A DNA stretch of 64,000 bases from contig NZ_CP045404.1 of the NCBI RefSeq assembly GCF_009363715.1, positions 1,704,001-1,768,000 of the forward strand, given 5' to 3'. Of the stretch, positions 27,458 to 36,445 are shown piece after piece. The notes under the pieces were generated by a model, which searched no databases, was not told the origin of the DNA, and was given only the letters and a program-made list of their open reading frames with translations. Within the stretch, counting starts at the first letter, position 1; each line of letters starts with the position of its first letter. Made by a program: the position numbers and the translations under genes. This DNA comes from Roseovarius sp. THAF9 (lineage in GTDB: Bacteria > Pseudomonadota > Alphaproteobacteria > Rhodobacterales > Rhodobacteraceae).

Positions 27458-28411
27458 TCAGCCGCGGGCGTGAAAGATGAAGCCCAGAAGGTTCAGAAGC
27501 AACTGCGCGGCGAGGATCGAGGTGGAGCCGGTGGGATCGTAATCCGGGGCGACCTCGACCAGGTCGATGCCGACGATCTCGTGGTCTTGGGCGACCTGTT
27601 GCAGGATTTCGAGTACGTCGTAATAGAGGAACCCGCCATGGCTGGGGGTGCCGGTGCCGGGCGCGATGGAGGGGCAGAAGGCGTCGATGTCGATGGTGAT
27701 GTAGACGCGCGTACCCTCGGGGATGCGGGCGGCGGTGGCCTCGGGCCCCAGCTTGCGCACTTGGCGGACGGACAGAATATCCGAGCCGCGCGCGCGGGCG
27801 TCGTCATAGCCCTCCTTGGCGGTCGAGCTGACATTGCGGATGCCCAGTTGGGTGAGGCCGGTGACGAAAGGCTTCTCGGCGGCGCGGCGCATGGGGTTGC
27901 CGTGGCCGTAGCGGACGCCATGACGCTCGTCGACGAAATCGAGGTGAGCGTCGATCTGCAATACATGGATGTCGCCCTGATCGTCAAAGGCGTTGATGCA
28001 GGGGATGTTGATAGAGTGATCGCCGCCGATGGTGACGGGCAGGGCGCCGGCGGCAAGGATGGCGCGGACGCCGGATTCTATGTTGGCGTGCGAGGTCATC
28101 GTGTCGGTGTGAACGATGTCGGCGTCGCCGATATCGACGATACGGACCGAGCCGGGCAGGTAGGTGGCGTCATCCTCGTGGTCATAGGCGCCGGCATGGC
28201 CGAAGCTGAAGAGCGTGGACGCCTCGCGCACCCCACGGGGGCCGAAGCGGGCGCCTGAGCGCCATTGGGTGCCGGCGTCGAAGGGCGCGCCGAGGATGGC
28301 GACATCGGCGCCGATGCGGCTCCAGTCGGCAACATAGGGCCGCTTGCCGAAGGTGGAGATGCCGACGAAAGGCAGGTCGAGCCGGCCGCTCTCGTATCCG
28401 TGGGTTGTCAT
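27458..28411 (-). CDS. speB: Agmatinase-family ureohydrolase
   Basis: This 317-residue binuclear metal hydrolase has all expected ligands: His132 (GGDHS), Asp154, His156 and Asp158 (DAHLD), Asp241 and Asp243 (DIDAF), plus APGTGTPSHGG. Agmatinase splits agmatine into putrescine and urea. The residue pair after the second DxD is C-P instead of the usual D-P. Family members with other guanidino substrates (guanidine, guanidinobutyrate) share these motifs, so the symbol states family rather than proven substrate. Its partner may be the Amt-like gene downstream. Confidence 0.85.
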   Translation of the reverse strand: MTTHGYESGRLDLPFVGISTFGKRPYVADWSRIGADVAILGAPFDAGTQWRSGARFGPRGVREASTLFSFGHAGAYDHEDDATYLPGSVRIVDIGDADIVHTDTMTSHANIESGVRAILAAGALPVTIGGDHSINIPCINAFDDQGDIHVLQIDAHLDFVDERHGVRYGHGNPMRRAAEKPFVTGLTQLGIRNVSSTAKEGYDDARARGSDILSVRQVRKLGPEATAARIPEGTRVYITIDIDAFCPSIAPGTGTPSHGGFLYYDVLEILQQVAQDHEIVGIDLVEVAPDYDPTGSTSILAAQLLLNLLGFIFHARG

Positions 28412-28470
28412 GGGGCGTATCCTTTGGTTGCGGGGACGCTAGCGTGTGGCGGGCGCGCAAGGCAAGGGGG

Positions 28471-28502
28471 CGTGCGTGGGTTTTCACCCAACCTACGACG
28501 TT
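28471..28502. repeat. REP-like repeat, copy B
   Basis: This shares GCGTGGGTTTTCACCC and CCTACGA-GTT with copy A at 25734-25767. The CGTGCGTGGGT and ACCCAACCTACG arms pair imperfectly around TTTC, with one mismatch and a bulged A. It lies in the 212-base region between the divergent agmatinase-family and guaB genes, closer to the former. Confidence 0.5.
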
Positions 28503-28587
28503 GCAAGCCACGGCATGCGGCGGGGCAATGTCATCTGCGCACACGGCCCCATTCGCCCCTTTCCATTCCTGCCAACCCGTGCAATAG

Positions 28588-30072
<1,485 letters not shown>

Positions 30073-30117
30073 TCCGATTCAGATCAATGGTTTACGCGCC
30101 GAAGTTAAGGTTGCGAA

Positions 30118-31284
30118 ATGACCCCCGGCGCGCGCGTGCAGGCCGCCATCGAGGTGCTTGATGCAATGGCTGGCGGGCTGGCCGCCGAACAGGCGCTTAC
30201 GCGTTGGGCGCGAGGTGCGCGCTATGCGGGGTCCAAGGATCGGGCGGCAGTCCGCGACCACGTGTTCTCGGTGTTGCGCACCCGCCGAAGCTGTGCGGCG
30301 CTTGGCGGCGGCGAGACCGGCCGGGCCCTGATGCTGGGGCATCTGCGCGTTGAGGGCGGTGACCCCGAAGCGATGTTCACCGGGGAGGGCCACGCCCCCG
30401 CGCCCCTGACGGCGGAAGACCGCGCAGCAGGCAGAGCCCCCACACCTGAGGAGGCGCGCGACCTGCCGGACTGGCTTTGGCAGCGGTTCGAGGCGGGTCT
30501 GGGCGCGCAGGCCGCCGCTGACGCGGCCGAGGCATTGCGGCACCGGGCGCCGGTCTGCCTGCGACACAATCCCCGCATGATGTCTATCTCTCAAGTAATT
30601 GATATGCTGCTGAAAGACGGTGTTTCGACGATCCCCGTGGCAGAGATGGATGGCGCGCTTCACGTGACCGAAGGTGCACGGCGCGTCGCGCAATCAACTG
30701 CATTCCGCGAAGGACATGTGGAGTTGCAGGATGCCAGCAGTCAGGCGGCCATGGCGGCCCTGCCGGTGCCCGAGGGCGCGCGCGTGCTGGACTTCTGCGC
30801 CGGGGGCGGCGGCAAGGTTCTGGCGCTGGCTGCCCGGCACGAAGCAACGTGGTTTGCCCATGACGCGGCGCCCGACCGGATGCGTGACCTGCCCGCACGC
30901 GCCGCGCGGGCCGGGGTTAAGGTGACGCAGCTCGATCAGGGGGCCGTGACAGAAGCCGCGCCGTTCGACGTCGTGCTCTGCGACGTGCCCTGTTCGGGCA
31001 GCGGCACGTGGCGGCGTACGCCCGAGGCCAAGTGGGCCCTCACTCCGGAACGGCTGCACGCGCTTTGCGACACGCAGCGGAATATTCTTGAGCATGTGCA
31101 GGCACTTCTGCGCCCCGGAGGCCTGCTGGCCTACTCCACCTGCTCGGTTCTGGCCGAAGAAAACGAGGCGCAGGTGGCCGGTTTCGAGGCGGCGTATCCG
31201 GGCTGGACCCGCGAGGACACGCGCCGCTGGCCGATTTCGGACATTGGCGACGGATTCTACCTGGCCACGCTGCGCAAGCGCTGA
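30118..31284 (+). CDS. RsmB/NOP-family rRNA cytosine-C5 methyltransferase
   Basis: This 388-residue protein has an N-terminal helical NusB-like RNA-binding half and a C-terminal Rossmann methyltransferase. The S-adenosylmethionine motif is VLDFCAGGGGKVLALAA. The two family cysteines are in CDVPCSGSGTWRRTPEAKW and YSTCSVLAEENE. RsmB makes m5C967 in 16S rRNA. Closely related m5C enzymes share these motifs, so the exact target is inferred. It probably shares a transcript with guaB. Confidence 0.9.
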   Translation: MTPGARVQAAIEVLDAMAGGLAAEQALTRWARGARYAGSKDRAAVRDHVFSVLRTRRSCAALGGGETGRALMLGHLRVEGGDPEAMFTGEGHAPAPLTAEDRAAGRAPTPEEARDLPDWLWQRFEAGLGAQAAADAAEALRHRAPVCLRHNPRMMSISQVIDMLLKDGVSTIPVAEMDGALHVTEGARRVAQSTAFREGHVELQDASSQAAMAALPVPEGARVLDFCAGGGGKVLALAARHEATWFAHDAAPDRMRDLPARAARAGVKVTQLDQGAVTEAAPFDVVLCDVPCSGSGTWRRTPEAKWALTPERLHALCDTQRNILEHVQALLRPGGLLAYSTCSVLAEENEAQVAGFEAAYPGWTREDTRRWPISDIGDGFYLATLRKR

Positions 31285-31337
31285 AAGCCTGCATCCGGCA
31301 CAAGCAGAACAACCTAGACGTGTTGGCTTTTTCAGCG

Positions 31338-31352
31338 TTAATCTAACTTTAA
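31338..31352 (+). promoter_or_regulatory. CtrA-type binding site before cckA
   Basis: TTAA (31338-31341), seven bases, TTAA (31349-31352) is a perfect match to the alphaproteobacterial CtrA consensus TTAA-N7-TTAA. It lies about 37 bases upstream of the proposed cckA start, in promoter position. The next gene encodes the kinase that controls CtrA, so a feedback loop is plausible. Confidence 0.65.
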
Positions 31353-31388
31353 GCCCTGCCGTCTAGACCGTCGGCCAGGACCTTATCG

Positions 31389-33707
31389 TTGGGGAGCTGC
31401 CGGTTGGCATTCACTACCGGAACCGTTTTGCCGTTGCGTGATGCCGCGGCCCGGATCAAGCCACGCGCCGGGGCGGTGCTGGCAGCGGCACTTTTGTTCG
31501 GCGCGGCGGCGGTTTTCCTGCCTGATCCGACATTACAGATCGCGTGCGTCTTCACCGCGGCAATCCTGATGAATTCGGCGTTGTGGATCGGCATTGTGAA
31601 CGCGGCCGAGGCGCGGTTTCGCAAGGGCCTGGTCGATGCGGCGGCGGATTTTCTGGGCGAGGATGCGACACCCGCCATCGTGACCGGGCGCGACGGCGAC
31701 ATCCAGTATGCCAACCGCGCCGCGATGAGCGCCTTTTCCGCCGACGAGGCGACGACGCTGGCCGGGGCGCTGAAACACGCGGTGGCGAACCCGGGGCCGA
31801 TCCTCTATCGCCTGGAGAGCCGGGCGCAGGTGCGTGGATCGGCGCATGAGGACGTGGTCACCCGCGCCGGACATCTGCGCATCGGCGTGCATCGCGCCGC
31901 GGCCGACCGGTATATCTGGCGGATCGAGAAATCCGCCGACCGCCCTTCGCGCGAGACCGACCCGGTGCCGCTGCCGATGCTGACGGTGGGACGGGGCGGG
32001 GCCGTTCTGTTCATGAACACGGCTGCGCGGCAGTTGGTGGGGGAACGTGTGCGGTCGCTGGACCGGATCTTTCCCAAGCTGCCGCTGCGCTCGGGCCAGA
32101 TCAACGACATCACCACGGCCGAGGGGCACAAGCCATGCCTTGCCGTCGAACTGGAAGGCGTTGCCGGGCGGCGCGAAGTGTTCCTGCTGCCCGGTGTGGC
32201 CCCGACCGAGCGGCAACCTGACGGCTGGGCCTTCTTCGACGAATTGCCTGTGCCTTTGCTAAAGCTGGCGCGCTCGGGCGAGGTGCAGATATCGAACCGT
32301 CCGGCGCGCGACCTTCTGGGCGTGGAAGAGTGCTGCGGCAACACGCTGTCGGAGCTTATGGAGGGGCTGGGGCGGTCGATACCGGACTGGCTGGAGGATG
32401 CGGCCAAGGGGCGCGGCGGGGTGCAGTCGGAGTTTCTGCGCGTCAAGCGCGACGACCGCGAGACTTTCGTTCAGGTCACGTTGAATCGCGCGACGGAAGC
32501 GGGCGAAACAGTGCTGATCGCTGTTCTGAACGACGCGACCAAGTTGAAGACGCTGGAAGGGCAGTTTGTACAAAGCCAGAAAATGCAGGCGATCGGACAG
32601 CTTGCCGGTGGCGTGGCGCATGATTTCAACAACCTGCTGACGGCCATCGCGGGGCATTGCGACCTCTTGCTGCTGCGCCACGACCAAGGCGACCCGGATT
32701 ACGGCGACCTTATTCAGATCAACCAGAACGCCAACCGGGCCGCGGCGCTGGTGGGTCAGCTTCTGGCCTATTCGCGCAAACAGACCCTGCGCCCCGAGGT
32801 GATGGACCTGCGCGACATGTTGTCTGATCTGACCCATCTGTTGAACCGGTTGGTGGGCGAGCGGGTGATCCTGTCGCTGAAACACGACCCGACGCTATGG
32901 TCGATCCGCGCGGACAAGCGGCAGTTGGAACAGGTGCTGATGAATCTTGTGGTCAACGCCCGTGACGCGATGCCCGAAGGCGGCGACATCCGAATCGCGA
33001 CCGAGAACGTCACGTTCGACGAGCCCCTGCGCCGCGACCGCGCCGTGGTGGCGCCGGGGCGCTATGTCCGGGTGAGCGTGAGCGACGAGGGGGTGGGCAT
33101 TGCCAAGGACAAGCTCCAGAAGGTGTTCGAGCCGTTCTTCACCACCAAGCGCACCGGCGAAGGTACGGGGCTTGGGCTTTCGACTGCGTATGGGATCGTC
33201 AAGCAGACCGGCGGCTTTATCTTCGCCGACAGCCAGCCGGGCGAGGGCACGGTCTTTCAGGTCCTTCTGCCCGCCCATGAAAGCGCCGAACCGCAGGACG
33301 CCGAAATCGCGACCCCGGCGCAACTTGCGTCCAAGACCGACGGCGTCGTGCTTTTGGTCGAGGACGAGGCGCCGGTCCGAGCCTTTGCCAGCCGCGCCCT
33401 GCAACTGCGCGGCATGACGGTACTGGAAGCCGATTCGGCCGAGGCGGCGCTTGAATTGCTGGAAGACACGACGCTTGAGGTGGATGTTTTCGTGTCGGAC
33501 GTGGTGATGCCGGGTATCGACGGCCCCGCTTGGGTCTTGCAGGCGCTGGAAAAACGCCCGAAGACACAGGTGGTGTTCATGTCGGGATATGCCGAGGAAG
33601 CGTTCGGTGAAATCCAGTCGCGCATTCCCAACTCGACTTTCCTACCCAAGCCGTTTTCGTTGACGGAGTTGACCGAGACTGTGCAGCACCAGCTGAACCG
33701 CGAGTGA
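31389..33707 (+). CDS. cckA: Hybrid histidine kinase CckA
   Basis: CckA is the bifunctional kinase/phosphatase that feeds ChpT and CtrA. The 772-residue protein has two N-terminal membrane segments (residues ~25-62), a long PAS-like region, and a HisKA domain with phospho-acceptor His411 in GGVAHDFNNLLTAIAGHCDLLL. An ATPase domain (NARDAMPEGG, DEGVGIAKD, GTGLGLSTAYGIVKQTGG) and a receiver domain with Asp704 (VSDVVMPG) follow. The start is uncertain: TTG 31389 with AGGA, or TTG 31404 with GGGGAG; no ATG lies nearby. A CtrA-type box lies just upstream, and chpT is in the same window. Confidence 0.93.
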   Translation: MGSCRLAFTTGTVLPLRDAAARIKPRAGAVLAAALLFGAAAVFLPDPTLQIACVFTAAILMNSALWIGIVNAAEARFRKGLVDAAADFLGEDATPAIVTGRDGDIQYANRAAMSAFSADEATTLAGALKHAVANPGPILYRLESRAQVRGSAHEDVVTRAGHLRIGVHRAAADRYIWRIEKSADRPSRETDPVPLPMLTVGRGGAVLFMNTAARQLVGERVRSLDRIFPKLPLRSGQINDITTAEGHKPCLAVELEGVAGRREVFLLPGVAPTERQPDGWAFFDELPVPLLKLARSGEVQISNRPARDLLGVEECCGNTLSELMEGLGRSIPDWLEDAAKGRGGVQSEFLRVKRDDRETFVQVTLNRATEAGETVLIAVLNDATKLKTLEGQFVQSQKMQAIGQLAGGVAHDFNNLLTAIAGHCDLLLLRHDQGDPDYGDLIQINQNANRAAALVGQLLAYSRKQTLRPEVMDLRDMLSDLTHLLNRLVGERVILSLKHDPTLWSIRADKRQLEQVLMNLVVNARDAMPEGGDIRIATENVTFDEPLRRDRAVVAPGRYVRVSVSDEGVGIAKDKLQKVFEPFFTTKRTGEGTGLGLSTAYGIVKQTGGFIFADSQPGEGTVFQVLLPAHESAEPQDAEIATPAQLASKTDGVVLLVEDEAPVRAFASRALQLRGMTVLEADSAEAALELLEDTTLEVDVFVSDVVMPGIDGPAWVLQALEKRPKTQVVFMSGYAEEAFGEIQSRIPNSTFLPKPFSLTELTETVQHQLNRE

Positions 33708-33765
33708 TCGCAGCTGGCCCGCGCCGGTTTCGCCCTGCTGCAAACGCCGGATCGCAAAGGCCGGG

Positions 33766-33793
33766 TTTCGCATGCAGGACCACCTGTGCGAAA
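33766..33793. repeat. Inverted repeat downstream of cckA
   Basis: TTTCGCA (33766-33772) and CAGG (33775-33778) pair with CCTG and TGCGAAA (33783-33793) around an ACCA loop, with a 2-base bulge. It sits in the 225-base gap between the convergent cckA and sulfotransferase genes. There is no T-run on either strand, so a terminator is possible but not typical. Confidence 0.35.
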
Positions 33794-33932
33794 ACATGAA
33801 TGTTGGCGATGTCCGCCGGAATCGGCTTGACGGCGTTCGGATCAGGAGATCATGCTGCGGTCAATTTCAGAGATGTCGCGTCCAGAGCTGTCGTGCCTGC
33901 GCGCGACACACGCGTTGCACACATCCTTAGCG

Positions 33933-34577
33933 TCAGTGATGCGGCGGCAGCACGCCATTGGCTAAGGGCGAGAACGCCCCATCAGCTTCGATTCCGTCGT
34001 AAAGCTGATATTCGACCGCGAACTTCCGGCGATAGCGCTGCTCGACTTGCTGGTCGAGGGTCAGCGCCATGGTCGGCGAACTGTTCATGCGCCGCGTCTC
34101 GATCTCCACCTGCAGCCGCTCTGACAGGAAACGTCGCAACCCGTCCTGATCTTCGTAGCGAAACAGATGCGTGACCGCGGTGCCGTTGTTCTGCGGCTCC
34201 AGGAACTTGGTTTGCGAGCCGACTTGCGCATAAGCCGCACGCTTGCCCTTCATGTACTCGGTCACGAATTCGTCGAAGCTGATCCCGTGGGTCGAATTGC
34301 GAGCCTGTTCCTGTCCCGGACGCTGACGATAGCGATACCACGACCCCAGCCAGTCGAGCGGCTCGCGCATCACCGCCAGCACGTCGAATCCCTCGCCCAT
34401 GAACTTCTCGATGGCAGGGCGGAAGAAGCGGTTGTAGCGAAAGACCGGGGCGTGTTTCAGCTCGGGCGGCTGGCGCACGACGATGGCCGCGCGGGGCGCA
34501 AGGGCGGCCTCGTAGGCGGTGGTGCCGGTCTTGGGCACCGACAGGAAAACGAGCTTTTCGTTTGAAAACACCAACAT
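33933..34577 (-). CDS. Sulfotransferase family-2-like protein
   Basis: This encodes 214 residues beginning MLVFSNEKLVFLSVPKTGTTAYEAALA. The VPKTGTT P-loop is the PAPS 5'-phosphate site, and VLAVMREPLDWLGSWYRYR carries the 3'-phosphate motif. These are usually membrane-polysaccharide or cell-surface sulfotransferases; the acceptor is unknown. The start is placed at 34577 because the P-loop then sits near the N-terminus. An in-frame ATG at 34682 would add 35 residues. The gene is divergent from recA and shares its control region. Confidence 0.82.
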   Translation of the reverse strand: MLVFSNEKLVFLSVPKTGTTAYEAALAPRAAIVVRQPPELKHAPVFRYNRFFRPAIEKFMGEGFDVLAVMREPLDWLGSWYRYRQRPGQEQARNSTHGISFDEFVTEYMKGKRAAYAQVGSQTKFLEPQNNGTAVTHLFRYEDQDGLRRFLSERLQVEIETRRMNSSPTMALTLDQQVEQRYRRKFAVEYQLYDGIEADGAFSPLANGVLPPHH

Positions 34578-34663
34578 AGAAGTTTTTGCCCGTTTGCCTG
34601 CCCTCGGTAACCCCTCTTTAACCCATCGCTGCAAATATCGGAAAGGAACAATTTGATTGAAAT

Positions 34664-34678
34664 GTTCTCCTTTTGTCT
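34664..34678 (+). promoter_or_regulatory. Degenerate second SOS-box-like site before recA
   Basis: GTTC (34664-34667), seven bases, then GTCT (34675-34678) differs by one position swap from the direct-repeat LexA site GTTC-N7-GTTC. It lies 13 bases before the perfect box on the opposite orientation. It could be a weaker LexA contact or chance. Confidence 0.3.
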
Positions 34679-34690
34679 CCATAAGGTGCG

Positions 34691-34705
34691 GAACAAGAGG
34701 TGAAC
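34691..34705 (+). promoter_or_regulatory. LexA (SOS) box of recA
   Basis: GAAC (34691-34694), AAGAGGT, GAAC (34702-34705) exactly matches the alphaproteobacterial LexA site GAAC-N7-GAAC (GTTC-N7-GTTC on the other strand). It lies about 65 bases before recA, the classic SOS gene. The same gap leads to the divergent sulfotransferase, which may also be affected. Confidence 0.85.
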
Positions 34706-34769
34706 GAAAGCAGCCGCCAGACAGCGATAGACGCCCCGTCTGGCGTGTGAAATAAGGGAAATGACAGGT

Positions 34770-35849
34770 ATGGCAACGGCAGATCTTTTGAACATGGACA
34801 GCAAGAAAAACGCAGACCGCCAGAAGGCGCTGGACAGCGCGCTGGCGCAGATCGAACGGCAGTTCGGCAAGGGCTCGATCATGAAACTGGGCGCCGACAA
34901 CCCGGCGCAGGACATCGAATCGACCTCGACCGGCTCGCTTGGCCTCGACATCGCGCTTGGCATCGGCGGGTTGCCCAAGGGCCGGATCGTTGAAATCTAC
35001 GGGCCCGAAAGCTCGGGCAAGACGACGCTGACTCTGCATTGCGTGGCGGAGGAGCAGAAAAAGGGCGGCGTTTGCGCCTTTGTCGACGCCGAGCACGCGC
35101 TGGACCCGGTCTATGCCAAGAAGCTGGGCGTGGATCTGGACGAGCTGCTGATTTCGCAGCCCGATACGGGCGAGCAGAGCCTGGAGATCGTGGACACGCT
35201 GGTGCGGTCGGGTGCCGTGAGCATGGTTGTGGTCGACTCGGTCGCCGCGCTGACGCCGAAGTCGGAGCTTGAGGGCGACATGGGCGACAGCAGCGTGGGC
35301 GTGCATGCTCGCCTGATGAGCCAGGCCATGCGCAAGCTGACGGGCTCGATCAGCCGCAGCAAGTGCACGGTGATCTTCATCAACCAGATTCGCATGAAGA
35401 TCGGCGTCATGTTCGGCAGCCCCGAAACGACCACGGGCGGCAACGCGCTCAAGTTCTACAGCTCGGTGCGTCTGGACATTCGCCGGATCGGCTCGATCAA
35501 GGACCGCGACGAGGTGGTGGGCAACCAGACCCGCGTGAAGGTCGTGAAGAACAAGGTGGCGCCGCCCTTCAAGCAGGTCGAGTTCGACATCATGTACGGC
35601 GAGGGTATCTCGAAACGCGGCGAGTTGCTGGACCTTGGGGTCGCGGCCGGCGTGGTCGAGAAATCGGGCAGCTGGTTCAGTTATGGCGACGAGCGCATTG
35701 GCCAGGGGCGCGAGAATGCCAAGAATTTCCTGAAGGAAAACAAGAAGATCGCCTTCGAGATCGAGGACAAGATCCGCGGCGCGCACGGTCTGGATTTCGA
35801 CATGCCAGATGGTGGGGACGAAGATGACGAGGATATCCTCGAGGCGTGA
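34770..35849 (+). CDS. recA: Recombinase RecA
   Basis: RecA forms filaments on single-stranded DNA for recombination and LexA cleavage. The ~359-residue protein has Walker [20 protein letters not shown] (Walker B), the L2-loop region [27 protein letters not shown] and an acidic C-terminus rich in Asp/Glu. I chose ATG 34770 (MATADLL), the usual start in this group; an ATG at 34761 would add three residues. A LexA box precedes it and a hairpin terminator follows. Confidence 0.98.
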   Translation: MATADLLNMDSKKNADRQKALDSALAQIERQFGKGSIMKLGADNPAQDIESTSTGSLGLDIALGIGGLPKGRIVEIYGPESSGKTTLTLHCVAEEQKKGGVCAFVDAEHALDPVYAKKLGVDLDELLISQPDTGEQSLEIVDTLVRSGAVSMVVVDSVAALTPKSELEGDMGDSSVGVHARLMSQAMRKLTGSISRSKCTVIFINQIRMKIGVMFGSPETTTGGNALKFYSSVRLDIRRIGSIKDRDEVVGNQTRVKVVKNKVAPPFKQVEFDIMYGEGISKRGELLDLGVAAGVVEKSGSWFSYGDERIGQGRENAKNFLKENKKIAFEIEDKIRGAHGLDFDMPDGGDEDDEDILEA

Positions 35850-35873
35850 GGGTTCGGCTCGACTGGATGAAAC

Positions 35874-35898
35874 AGGCCGGGTCCGAAAGGCCCGGCCT
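35874..35898 (+). terminator. Terminator after recA (possibly bidirectional)
   Basis: AGGCCGGG (35874-35881) pairs perfectly with CCCGGCCT (35891-35898) around a 9-base loop, 24 bases past the recA stop. The T tract after it is weak. The opposing gene ends at 35919, so the hairpin could serve both directions. Confidence 0.65.
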
Positions 35899-35918
35899 TA
35901 CTCGTTGGTTGGTCTGGG

Positions 35919-36287
35919 TTATGCCCAAACCCAAATAGTGCAGCCGCCGCCAGCGCCGTAACAGGTAGGCACCATGAATGGCGAATCCGGGCCGGGCATC
36001 ACAAGCGCCATGTGGATCGGAACAGAGATGGCGGTTTCGTCGTCGCGCTTGCGAAACTCCTTGCGCGCCAGTTCCTGAAGCGATGTCATGTCGATGTTGC
36101 AACTTTTGTCCATTCCGCGCGGCGGCTGAACGCGCTTCACATGGCCCACGACGCCGTCGCCAATATCCAGCGTATATGCGTCAGGATTGGCGATGAGTTC
36201 AGCAGCGGTGACAGTCTTTTCGGCGGCGGCGGGGCCGGCAATGAGGGCGGCCGCGATGGCGGCGATCAGGGCATTGACTGGTTTCAT
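35919..36287 (-). CDS. Small exported protein of unknown function
   Basis: This 122-residue protein has a clear Sec signal (MKPVNALIAAIAAALIAGPAAAEKT, cut after AAA near residue 22). The ~100-residue mature domain has three cysteines, two of them near the C-terminus (PTCYGAGGGCTIW). AELIANPDAYTLD and VKRVQPPRGMDKSCNIDM are the most distinctive stretches. The cysteines may form a disulfide in the periplasm. I recognise no family. It is convergent with recA and divergent from alaS. Confidence 0.75.
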   Translation of the reverse strand: MKPVNALIAAIAAALIAGPAAAEKTVTAAELIANPDAYTLDIGDGVVGHVKRVQPPRGMDKSCNIDMTSLQELARKEFRKRDDETAISVPIHMALVMPGPDSPFMVPTCYGAGGGCTIWVWA

Positions 36288-36388
36288 ATCGTGTCCTTTC
36301 TGAGGGGTGACAGGCCGTGATGGCGCGTCCTGCCTTTGGGTCGGAGTTCAGATGGAACCGGTTCAAACTCCGCGGGGCTGTGGACAGG

Positions 36389-36400
36389 ACAAGCGCTTGT
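36389..36400. promoter_or_regulatory. Perfect 12-base palindrome in the alaS leader
   Basis: ACAAGCGCTTGT is a perfect dyad 46 bases before the alaS start codon. It could be an operator for a dimeric regulator or an RNA element. The site is supported only by its symmetry and position. Confidence 0.3.
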
Positions 36401-36445
36401 GTCTACATGGGTCCGACGCAACTTTTGCCTTCGGACCAGACCCTC

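Noticed and set aside
27244..27480. A 78-codon plus-strand frame before the agmatinase-family gene.
   Set aside because: It crosses the terminator-like hairpin and the end of the opposing gene and has no domain or ribosome site.
34578..35786. A minus-strand frame extending the sulfotransferase upstream across recA.
   Set aside because: The upstream 403 codons are antisense to recA. The sulfotransferase P-loop sits next to the start chosen at 34577.
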